DNA from: Isoetes taiwanensis
Taxonomy: Eukaryota; Streptophyta; Lycopodiopsida; Isoetales; Isoetaceae
Length of the DNA: 64,000 nt
NCBI GenBank assembly: GCA_021234155.1
Contig: JAJEKV010000063.1
Span: 6,199,710 to 6,263,709, forward strand
Direction: 5' to 3'
Made by a program: the position numbers and the translations under genes. Shown here piece by piece: positions 12,595 to 21,313 of the stretch (positions within the stretch are counted from its first letter, which is position 1; each line of letters opens with the position of its first letter). The notes under the pieces are model-generated. The model searched no databases and was not told the origin of the DNA. It was given only the letters and a program-made list of their open reading frames with translations.

Positions 12595-13600
12595 CTCGAT
12601 CCGGCCGAGCAAAGGATCCGGCAGAGCAAAGGAGAGAAAGAAGGAGGCAGATGAAAGAATGCAGATCAAAGGATCCGTCAGATCAAAGATGAAAGAATGG
12701 AGATGCAAAGAATCCAGCAGGGCGGAGAGAAAGAAGGAGGCAGATCCTCCACTGTTCCTTGCAGGCGTCACAGAAGCTTGTTGCCAACCAGAAGTGGTTG
12801 TCGTCTCCTCTCCATCTTGTTCCCACCATTGTGATTTCTTAACCTATTTGTGATTGAAAGCTGCCAAAACCCCGCTGTAGAAGCTGCAAGAGAAGGTCTG
12901 AACACCTGGAAGATCTGAAGCCCAAATGATCCCGAAGGCCGATTGAATCTGTGGCGCCATACAGCGAAGGAAAAGGGGCAAAAAAAAAAAATCCAGCAGA
13001 AGGCGCCCGGACTTGAAGAAGGCGCCCGGACTTCCTCGGCGGTACAAAATAAGAATCTGATTCTTTTTCTTGATCTTTGGCGATTCTTTGGGTGCAGAAT
13101 GGAAAACCCTGCCCGATTTAAGGCTAAAGGCTCATATATTGCGGATACGCTTTCTGTAGGCATAGCCATTTCATCGGCCTCATACATTGCGGATCTAAGC
13201 GTCTTTGAAATGGGGCTGGAAAAAGAAGGATTCGCCCGGACTTGGATATATGGCGGTTGGGCCCCATAAATCTTCAATCGACCTCCACCCCCTTCATTTT
13301 AAGCCCCAATCCTTCATTTAGCCCCAATCATTGTCTCCGGGCTTGCGGTTTCATCATTTTGTTGATTTATATGAATCTGCTGCGGCAGCGCGAAGATCTG
13401 CCTCACTTTGGCGTCTTTGTATATGCCTTCAAAGCGGCAGCAGCGATCTCCATCCATTTCAAAGCTTCGTTGAAGCTATGGGCGAAATATCTTGCGAATA
13501 TCTTCAAAGCGGCTTGCTGGCGATCTCCACATCTCGTCGGGCCATTCCTATCGATCTAGCGTCTTGCGGCTAGCCGTGAAGGTTCCATTTAGAGAAAAAG
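12595..13600. other. Purine-rich and G+C-richer segment inside the TIR element
   Basis: GATCCGGCCGAGCAAAGG-type repeats (about 12,598-12,690) are followed by sequence richer in G+C than the surroundings, with duplicated phrases CTTCAAAGCGGC and GCGATCTCCA. Several frames stay open for about 100 codons on both strands, but I recognise no protein. Captured host exons are possible but unproven. Confidence 0.4.
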
Positions 13601-13645
13601 TTCTCTACACGTTGTGTCTCATTCATCTTCTTGGTTTGTAGCCGA

Positions 13646-13753
13646 CTTCCTTTGTATGTATGGGATCCATATCTCTACAGTTTGTGTCTCTGTTCATCTT
13701 CTTGGTGGCTGGATAACTCAGCTCTATGGATCCCATACATACAAAGGAAGCTG
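13646..13753. repeat. Inverted repeat, about 25-bp arms
   Basis: CTTCCTTTGTATGTATGGGA followed by TCCAT (from about 13,648) is repeated as its reverse complement ending near 13,752, with a spacer of under 60 bases. A transcript would form a long hairpin. It lies inside the TIR element. Confidence 0.8.
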
Positions 13754-13974
13754 AATCATCTAGTGGGCATAAATAAATCTTTGGGCTTAAATCTGCTTGT
13801 ATGGGTAAGGCCGAAATACATGGGTGAGGCCCAAAGATGTCGACATATATGGGAAGCCGATATATGGGTAAGGCTGAAAGATGCTAACATATGGGTATTT
13901 TACATATGGGTATTTTACACAATCGTGCCCATTCTCGCCTCGTGAGGCGAGAAAAAGCTTCTCTTGTTTAATCA

Positions 13975-14430
13975 TTTATTGTGTAATTAATTATAATTAA
14001 TTAATTATATTATTAAGCTAATTAATTATATTATTTAATTAATTATATTTATTAATTGTCGAATGGTTGTTTAGCCATGGAATTGGAACCCCTCCTCCCT
14101 CCCTTCTTTTGTCATGTTCACCTTTTGCCCCTTCCCATATCCCACCCCTTTGCCCCTACCCGTACCCCTTTCCCTAACCCACCCCCTTTGCCCCTACCCA
14201 TATACCCCACCCCTTTTGCCCCTACCCATACCCCTTTCCCTAACCCACCCCCTTTGCCCCTACCCATATACCCCAGCCCTTTTGCCCCTACCCATACCCC
14301 TTTGGATATGGTCTCATAACCCCCTTTGCCTCTTTGCTCCCCCCCTTTGCCCCTCCTCCTCTTCCCCATGCCCTGCCCCTCCCTTTTGTCCCTCCCTCCC
14401 CTCCCCTCCCCTCCCCCCCTCCTACTCTTC
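13975..14430. repeat. AT-only tract followed by pyrimidine-rich minisatellite
   Basis: About 13,978-14,058 is nearly pure TTAATTAATTATAT-like sequence. From about 14,085 the plus strand becomes C/T-rich, with about 62-bp repeats of CCCCTTTGCCCCTACCCATA, and then CCCCTCCCCTCC runs to 14,420. Translated frames are proline-rich or glycine-rich artefacts of this composition. Confidence 0.85.
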
Positions 14431-14586
14431 ATTTTCTCGGATTGTCGTATGCAAATGTTATTCTTATTTTATCAAGAAGCAATCTAATAATGATTCAATG
14501 GCAACTTACTTTTTCTTTGCATGAGTCCCATTTTCAGTCCGAGTCCCAAAATTCGAGATTTGTCCCACTTTAATTAAATACGACTT

Positions 14587-15540
14587 ATTAACAGTTATTC
14601 TTTTTTTTTTTAATAGCGGAGACATTGTAGATCACATGTGCACTTTGCGGCTTCACTTTATGGAGCGAATGTTAGGGTAAGATTTATTTTCCCGTCTTCT
14701 GCCTATAGGCATTATGCGGTTTTAAGCAATTCTAAGTGACCATTGGATCTTTTATGACTATTATGGAAATCCTAGTACATGTATGCCAAACAAATGACAA
14801 CAGGGAAAGGAAAGAGAAGAAATAACCAATTGCTTAGTACTCGCTTTATCTATTTAATTCTTATGCAGCCCATCATTTGTTTATTTATCATATAATGTTT
14901 AAACATTATTATGGTGATACAAAGATGTCCTATCTCTAGCATGAGCTTCAAATTATATTACGTGGTTCAGCAGAAGCCACATGTGCAGCACAGTTTGTGT
15001 TAAAACATTTACTCAAATTTTATGAAAATAAAATTGTATTACTCATACATGTGAAATTTTTTATATTCATAAATGCTGACAGCTTGGTTGGTCTTGCAAA
15101 TTCCTGTGTTCTTAGTGGAATTCCTCTCTTTTGACACACCTCACTATATTCAATGCTTCCTTGTACCATCTCATTCCTTGCTCTCTCATGTTTATTAGTA
15201 CATCTTATCTCTGCTCGGGGTTGATGGGGCTGTAGAAAGTGTTTCAGTAAGCACTTGTGTGGATTGGTAAGATATAGATGTCTGGTCTTTAACAGAACTT
15301 TGGCATTCCATCATAGTTCACCAATTTTTATTGTGTCTATATATACCTGAACATTTATTTCTTACCCCCGGGGGGTTCACCTCTATGTAAAGGGGATATG
15401 GCATATGCGTTCCAGGGGTCGGGAGAAACCCCTCTGTATACGGCTCGCCCCCTATAGAAACCCCTATGTATACAGTCTGGTGTTGGTGAAAAATAATACC
15501 TGATTCCATACTTTTACGCCTGGTCCAATCCCTATTGACC
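14587..15540. other. Intergenic DNA between the TIR element and the LINE fragment
   Basis: No gene, TIR or LTR end recognised. A G/C block at 15,364-15,480 has repeated AACCCCT-GTATAC phrases of unknown meaning. Confidence 0.5.
14600..14620. repeat. T-run
   Basis: TTCTTTTTTTTTTTAATAG, a simple run just outside the right end of the TIR element. Nothing more can be said. Confidence 0.6.
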
Positions 15541-15605
15541 CTACCCTTAACCGTATTTTTACGTCAAGTATATCACTAATGTAGCCTACCCTCTCACATG
15601 TCAAG

Positions 15606-15995
15606 GTGGCAAATTATCGACAGCAGGTTAATCCCATGCTCACGAGGGGCCCACACCACTACCTGTGCACCCATCTACCCATGAAAAAGCGCAGGGTGAT
15701 TGCTTCCATTCGCACAGGTGCACACCACCTCCGCATTGAGACAGGGAGATGGATTCGGGAGCCGCGTGAGGACAAAGTCTGTCAATGCTATCAACAGGGC
15801 GCCATTGAGGATGAAAGTCACGCCCTCCAGGCCTGTCCGGCGTACGAGCATATCCGGGCTCGGTATGCTCGGTTAGTTGTGCCCCATCAGGCCTTGCATG
15901 AGCTACTGAGCACGGCCTCTGTAGGCTTGTTGGGATCGTACCTCCCGGAGGTAATGGATACGCGGACTCAGTTATGCCCCCCTGTCCGACATTAA
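15606..15995 (+). pseudogene. LINE ORF2 C-terminal fragment
   Basis: This 129-codon frame contains RTGAHHLRIETGRW, then a zinc-knuckle-like CQCYQ...EDESHALQACPAYEHIRARY, the usual C-terminal signature of plant LINE ORF2 proteins downstream of the reverse transcriptase. The spacing of the first two cysteines (C-x-C) departs from the usual C-x2-C, which suggests decay. Endonuclease and reverse transcriptase domains are absent, so it makes no active enzyme. The first Met is arbitrary, because the frame is the remnant of a longer protein. Confidence 0.8.
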
Positions 15996-16048
15996 CCTCA
16001 GCTGTACTTGTGATTATGTATATAACTGTGCAGTATGTCAGCATCCTT

Positions 16049-16113
16049 ATTGCTACTAAGGTTTTTCCCCCGAAAACCCTTCGGGGCGGGGGTTTTTTAA
16101 TCCTGGTAGTAAT
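16049..16113 (+). other. LINE 3' stem-loop
   Basis: ATTGCTACTA (16,049-16,058) pairs over ten positions, including two G-U pairs, with TGGTAGTAAT (16,104-16,113). Inside are CCCCC and GGGGG arms and the G/T block GGGGGTTTTTTAATCC. The family D hairpins share the inner block but have a different outer stem. Confidence 0.8.
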
Positions 16114-16470
16114 ACGCCTGTTGCTCTCTCTTTGTACTTGGGTCCCATAGGCCAGTTGGTCTCCGTGGACGATAAAATCATATTCTATTCTATTCTATTC
16201 TTATATTTACATTCAACCTCTAAATTTTGCATAGGACTAGAGGACTGTAGAGCTCCTTGACATGAAGGCTAAGAACTATAGGCATATGTTCTATAAGATC
16301 AATGTTTTTATATTATCTACTCCCAATTAACTTCTTAGTATTCTATGCTTGACCCAAACATGCTTAAAATTCAAGGCAATAGTTGAACTCAAGGTTTAGG
16401 GTTCAATGGTTCAATGGTCCCTCTTAGTTCAATGGTGGTCACTAAAAAAAAAAAAAGGGAACACCAACCA

Positions 16471-16615
16471 ACAGGGTTAATAGATTTTTTTATTGGGTTA
16501 ATAGGGTTAATAGATCTTATTATTGGGTTAATAGGGTTAATAGATTCTATTATTGTGTTAATAGGGTTAATAGATCTTAGGCTTAATAGGGTTTATAGAT
16601 TTTATTACTGGGTGG
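16471..16615 (+). repeat. Minisatellite, about 36-bp unit
   Basis: Four imperfect units of GGGTTAATAGATCTTATTAT followed by TGGGTTAATA occur. The frame across it reads repeated LIGLIDLII, an artefact of the repeat. Confidence 0.85.
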
Positions 16616-16679
16616 CACGTCTTTTAAGATTTTACATTATGGCCATTATTAAGATTTTTCATTAAGATTTTTCATTAAG

Positions 16680-16808
16680 GTTTTGGCGGGCATTATGGCA
16701 TGGCATGCAACTATATATCTTCCGACCTCCATTTCCTTCGACTTCTATTTCCATTCCGTTTCCATTCTTCCATCCGCCTTCCACTTCTACTTCTTTCAAG
16801 CTGTTGGA
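16680..16808 (+). promoter_or_regulatory. Candidate core promoter and 5' UTR of gene X
   Basis: CTATATAT at about 16,712 is followed by about 85 bases of pyrimidine-rich leader (CTTCCGACCTCC, CCATTCCGTTTCC) and then ATG at 16,809 in context GGAATGGCC. This is a plausible plant promoter and leader for the interrupted gene X. Composition and spacing are the only evidence. Confidence 0.5.
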
Positions 16809-16895
16809 ATGGCCTGGACCAAGACCACTGCAAAAAAGCCACTGGATGAATCTGTCGGATCCGGATCTGTGGGTTCCGACCCTTCCGACCATTCT
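16809..16895 (+). pseudogene. Gene X, 5' coding part (29 codons), cut by gypsy C
   Basis: ATG at 16,809 opens 29 codons (MAWTKTTAKKPLDESVGSGS, then VGSDPSDHS) that end exactly at 16,895, where the gypsy C LTR starts. The last five bases, ATTCT, are the target duplication. If the element and one duplication copy are removed, the frame continues without a gap into the minus-strand piece at 25,830-25,618 (GGSGTTMKIVARFS). The intact protein would be about 99 residues with a Ser/Gly/Asp-rich N-terminal linker. I do not recognise the protein. Inside the window the gene is split over 9 kb in opposite orientations and cannot be expressed intact. Confidence 0.75.
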
Positions 16896-18470
16896 TGTGA
16901 TGTCCCCTACTCGTATACGGTGCACTCACCGTATACAAACAGGAGTTCATCCCCCATACCAGCTCCATACTGATACAGGGCCCTTCACATATCACTGCAC
17001 CTGTAACGAGTCCCAGTGGGAAGAGTGAAGGGGTCATTTCACCCTGTCTCCCTCAGGGCCTACCTAGCTGCGGAAGCGTAAACATACATGTCAGTATACA
17101 ACATAATCACATATCCACCTCGAAGGGTGGGGCATCAACATCTGCATAGACAATGATCAGCATCGTACATAGGGGTCCTACCCAAGGCTCAGACTCGAAG
17201 GGGTGACCGACGGCTTGGGTCTCTAGAGTTCATTGCAGACAGAATTCATGGCAATGGATTTGGCTGGCATAAGAACATGGCATAGGGTTGTCCACTCCAT
17301 CCGCCCCTCTTGTGCACACTTTGCAGAGTAGGCTGAAAGGTGTTGGGACCTGACTGTAGCCCGCCGGATGCATAGCCAAAAGGGCTATTCCTGGGTTGCA
17401 TCTCCCCAGTTCCGATGGGGCAGGTAGGGATCACTCCCTCCAGAGGTCTACATGCTGACTCAAGGTGACTAGAGGGCCACTGCCCTTATTCGACTGAACC
17501 CACTGGAAAGTGTACACCACTTCACGGGTGTCGAGCCCATGCCTTACCCGCACTCAGTGGTAAGCCATTAGACCTAGTCACAATGATCCCCGGTAGGCCT
17601 TACACACCAGGGGGATCGATCAAGAGTCAGAACACGAACCTCCTTCTTAGCCAGTCTGGCCCCTTCACCCACAACCATGTGTGGTTCTTGTACACAGGCC
17701 GAATCTACAGTGTGCTAGAGAGGCTAATCTAGGAGCATCTACTACCAAGCTTTAGGTCTCTACCCCCCTTCCCAATATAAGGAGTTCATAGAGATACATC
17801 ATCCATATACATCACAGAAGAACTAAAGAACTAGATCTGATCTATATCATAGAGTTAGGTTCTTTAGTTAGAGTCTGGTATCTTGAGATCTAGAGGGCTG
17901 CTATGGGCAATTTAATAGGCTAAACCTACTGATTCTATGACTGGAAGATGGTTTAAGCTATTAAATTGCCTAAATACCTGATCCTTAAGTTGCTTCTCCT
18001 GACCTGAGTTCGACCATCCTGCTGAACTGCTCGAATCAAGGGAAACTAATGGTGCAATTCGCTTAGACAGCTTCTGGGAGGCGGTTTTGGCTCCTGGGGC
18101 AGCCAAAACAGAGCTCTAAAACCCTAGGAACGAAAAATGGGCAAGTTAGGGTTTCCCTCCCTAAATAGACAAGGGGTTAGGGCTAGGGTTTCCAATTATC
18201 CCTTTAGGCATGTGGGATAATTGGGAATGGGCCGACTTGCCTTTAATGGCTAGGTGGCAAAATGTGCCCACATGGAAAGGTGTGCACCTTAATAAATGTG
18301 CACATTGGTAAATGTGCACATTAATGACAATGCACATACCTTGCAAGTTGCCCCCCTAGGGCTACTAGCCTGGCTTCACGTCGGCGTACACGTCAGTCGG
18401 GGTGGCGTGTACGCGTGACGAGGCAGTACAGTATATGTCCTGGGACCGTATACTGTGCTGGAACGTCACA
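16896..18470 (-). repeat. Gypsy C 3' LTR
   Basis: 1,575 bp with TG...CA ends. The three plus-strand pieces 25,836-25,986, 34,381-34,692 and 41,102-42,216 add up to the same length once a 3-bp duplication is removed, and match it apart from scattered substitutions. Open frames inside, such as at 17,246 and 17,912, are LTR sequence and not genes. Confidence 0.9.
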
Positions 18471-18480
18471 TTCTCCCCAC
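18471..18480 (-). other. Gypsy C polypurine tract
   Basis: On the minus strand GTGGGGAGAA abuts the LTR start TGTGACG. It is the expected plus-strand primer for reverse transcription. Gypsy E has GGCGGGGAGAA at the same place. Confidence 0.88.
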
Positions 18481-19282
18481 CTTGAAATGATGTTGTCCGC
18501 AGCATCGTGGGTCTCCCCACCTTGGAATCTTCCTAACCTGCAATCAACCCTATGCATACAATATACTATAATACTTACACATTTATTAAGATTACCTCCA
18601 GGTAATATTTTTAAATCATTACTACGCCCTTAACTTATGGATTAACTTATCAGTTCATAACATCGTTAAAACAGTTACTCAATAACTTACTTCTCACGAC
18701 AATTTAGTTTATCAAAAATTTTTAATATTTCATATATATAATTAATGTTCGAGGTACTCTTCATTCCTTGCAACACATTCCAACAAAATTTGTGTTGCAA
18801 GTCTTCGTAGCTCGACCTCCTTGCCCTCCGGAGCGCTCTATTGGCCTGCAGGTCGACACTACGTTAGTACCATTTAATTATTAATAAAATTTTGGTTATA
18901 TGGTGACCACCCCACCTATCTACATGAATGCATGGCTAATCTCCCGGCGTAGGAAGAGGATGAATCTTCCATCATGGCCGCGGAGACAGCGCCTATATGC
19001 CTATATGCCGCTCATGCCTACACCTTTAGTTGCCCAGCGTGGAGGATAGGTCCTTCCCGTATATGGGGCGTGAAGGCAAGATTCCTCCTATCAAAGCATA
19101 TATGGGGCTAGAGGTGCTTTTCCTATCAATGCATTCCTCAATGACCTCCTTTCTCTCGAGGTCGTCTACTTCCGTGGAACAGAAATAGACTTTCTAATCT
19201 ACCTTCCACTCGTCCAAGCGGAAACGCGGTCATGCCTACATTGACATTACACCACGCCCTAGGGATCACCGTAGTGGTCCCA
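18481..19282 (-). other. Gypsy C 3' untranslated region
   Basis: Lies between the pol remnant and the polypurine tract. I see no ORF. It is AT-rich with a few CG-rich words and no sign of a nested insertion. Confidence 0.6.
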
Positions 19283-21296
19283 TCATCGGTAACAACGCAT
19301 GCGACCCATACCTAGCATAGGTTGCATGCGTAGATTAATCTTAACTACACATAGAATTAATCTACACAAATCGACATGCCTGAGCCGATTTCTTCGGAGA
19401 TGACCTTGCCGTCCCATTTGCTCCATGAACTGTGGGTACTGCTTTACTAGATCCTTCTTAAGTACCCATGTCGCGTCTTCCACTGGCAAGTGTTTCCACT
19501 TGACCAAGTGTTGGAGAAACTATGATCTCCTCGTTTTCTTGAAGGCTTTATCAAGAATCAATTCTGGAACTACTTCAAGCTGCTCCTCCGTCATTTCCAA
19601 CAATGTTGGAGTGTCCAAGACTTCGTCTGGATTTGGAGTGTGCTTCTTCAACAAACTCACGTGGAAGACCTTTAGGTGTGTTGTTAGATTCCTATTCTCT
19701 TGACTATTCTGAAAGGTCCAGCCCACCTCGGAGCAAGCTTCTTACAATTGCCGATGCGGAGCTTTGCCTGCTTTACCTTGATCTTGAGCCATACATCATC
19801 TCCAACTTGGAACTCTCTGGCTGTGCGATGTTTGTCGGCGATGCTCTTTTGACGACTCCTTGCTGCTAGGAGATACCCTCGCACTTCTTCCACGAGCTGC
19901 TGCATGTCGGACAACATCTGCTGCGAAACTTCTACTTTTGACACGGGGTTGTGCCAAGTGTCTGGAGTTAGGCATTGATAGCCGTAATTGATCATAAACG
20001 GCGACATTTGGGATGATTCTTGCTTGGTGCTATTGTAGGCAAACTCCACCAAGTGAATAAATTCTTCCCACATACCTTGCTTGTTCCAGATGTAGTTCCG
20101 TAGCATGTCCTCCAAAATCATGTTGGTCCGCTCCGTTTGGCCATCCGTCTGAGGATGGTATGCTGTGCTCATAGATAGCTTCGTCTTAATGGTCGCAAAG
20201 AGGTCTTGCCAAAAGGCACTCATAAACTTCGGATCCCTGTCGGAGATAATCTCCCTTGGCATGCCATGAAGCCTGAAGATCTCTTTGGTGAAGAGCTTCG
20301 CTGTATCTATAGCGGTGTCTGTGGTCCTGCAAGGCACAAAATGTGCTATCTTCGACAACTTGTCGACCACTACCATCAAGGCATCCTTCCCTCTTACTGT
20401 CCTTGGAAGCCCTGTGATGAAATCTATGCTGATGACCTCCCACTTAGCGTTTGGCACTGCTAATGGCTCTAATGCCCCTGGAACTCGAAGCTGCTCTGTC
20501 TTCGTCTGCTGACATAGCTGACATTCCTTGATGTAGCGAGCTACCTGCTTCTTCATTCCCGGCCAGTAATAGCTGCTGCGCACTTTGAAATATGTCTTCA
20601 TGAATCCCGCATGGCCAGCTATTGGACTGTTGTGCGTGTCGTGGAGAATCAATTTTCTTACACCTGATGATTCGGGTACGCACAACTTGTTCTTATGGTA
20701 TAACAGGTTGCCTTCCTTCTTATAATGTTTGAAGGCTTCCCGCTCCTTATCTGTTCTAGCCTCCCTGCATAGGCTTGCCCATACTTCCTTGAAGTCCACA
20801 TCCATTGCCAAGGACTCTTCAATCTTCTTACCAAAGTCGCTAGAGAGCGTCGAAATTGCATTGCAATGCACCCTAGTTGTCAGGGGATGCCTTGAAAGCG
20901 CATCCGCTACCACATTGAGCTTCCCTGGCTTGTAGATTATGTCAAAGTCATACTCTTCAAGGAACTCCATCCACCTTCTCTGCCTCAAGTTGAGGTGTGG
21001 TTGCGTGAATACATACTGGAGGCTCTGATGGTCTGTATCCAATTGGAACTTCCTTCCCAAAAGATAGTGCCTCCAAATTCTTAATGCCCTGACAAATGCA
21101 AGCAATTCCTGATCGTGCGTCGGGTACCGCGTTTCGGCGTCGTTCATCTTCCTGGAATCATACGCTACCACACGCTCTTCTTGCATGAGCACTGCACCTG
21201 TAGCTATCTTACTCGCATCTGTGGCTACAAGCTTATCTTTCTCTGGCTCTGTCAGGGTCAAGACAGGGGCGGTCGTCAGAGCTTCCTTCAACAATT
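19283..21296 (-). pseudogene. Gypsy C pol remnant: RNase H, integrase, chromodomain
   Basis: From the break the minus strand reads LLKEALTTAPVLTLTEP (end of RT), RNase H (LVATDASKIATGAVL ... TDHQSL), and an integrase with an H-H-C-C zinc site (HDTHNSPIAGH ... CQLCQQ) and acidic residues in ISIDFITGLP, IISDRDPKF and the YHPQTDGQTERTN region. A C-terminal GPF-type segment and a chromodomain-like VKWKHLPVEDATW follow. A frameshift lies at about 19,690-19,720 (after GPFRIVKRIG). An in-frame stop lies at about 19,520, before the chromodomain. The chromodomain places it among plant chromoviruses. The N-terminal half of pol, and gag, are absent from the window. Confidence 0.88.
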
Positions 21297-21313
21297 CAGG
21301 GTCAAGACAGGGG
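21252..21313. repeat. 18-bp direct repeat spanning the inversion breakpoint
   Basis: TCAGGGTCAAGACAGGGG occurs at 21,252-21,269 (inside gypsy pol, where the minus strand encodes PVLTLTE) and again at 21,296-21,313, exactly where pol similarity ends and the transposase-like gene begins. Confidence 0.92.

Larger units (their letters stand above)
10332..14586. mobile_element. Non-autonomous DNA transposon-like element with 25-bp perfect TIRs
   Basis: The first 25 bases at 10,332 (AAGTCGTATTTAATTAAAGT then GGGAC) are repeated exactly as the reverse complement ending at 14,586. ATTA flanks both ends (10,328-10,331 and 14,587-14,590), giving a 4-bp duplication. Shifting the ends slightly gives TTAA on both sides instead, as in piggyBac, but then the TIRs are not symmetric. 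The 4.25-kb interior holds tandem repeats, purine- and pyrimidine-rich tracts and no ORF with transposase motifs. It therefore looks non-autonomous, and the superfamily is undecided. Confidence 0.75.
15540..16201 (+). mobile_element. 5'-truncated LINE, 3' end with (ATTCT)n tail
   Basis: The fragment carries the C-terminal zinc-knuckle region of a LINE ORF2, then a 3' UTR with the hairpin at 16,049-16,113, the phrase CATAGGCCAGTTGGTCTCCG, GATAAAATCAT, and a short tandem tail TATTCTATTCTATTC ending near 16,201. The LINE end at 51.2 kb has the same order and phrase. Truncated 5' ends and simple-repeat tails are usual for target-primed reverse transcription. The 5' boundary is approximate. Confidence 0.82.
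16896..21296 (-). mobile_element. Gypsy C (chromodomain Ty3/gypsy), 3' portion
   Basis: Reading the minus strand: RNase H, integrase and chromodomain coding remnants (21,296-19,283), about 0.8 kb of 3' UTR, a polypurine tract, and a 1,575-bp LTR (18,470-16,896) starting TGTGACGTTCC and ending ATCACA. AGAAT follows immediately on this strand. Protease and most of the reverse transcriptase are missing, because sequence similarity stops at about 21,296. The matching 5' LTR, preceded by AGAAT, lies in the opposite orientation at 25,836-42,216. Confidence 0.85.

Noticed and set aside
14056-14524. Proline-rich 136-codon frame and its glycine-rich antisense
   Set aside because: Produced by a C/T-rich minisatellite and lacking any domain.
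16414-16665. Leucine/isoleucine-rich frame that looks like a membrane protein
   Set aside because: It is the translation of a 36-bp AT-rich minisatellite.
16896-18470. Several 60-70 codon frames, also seen at 41.1-42.2 kb
   Set aside because: They lie in both copies of the gypsy C LTR, so they are LTR sequence and not genes.
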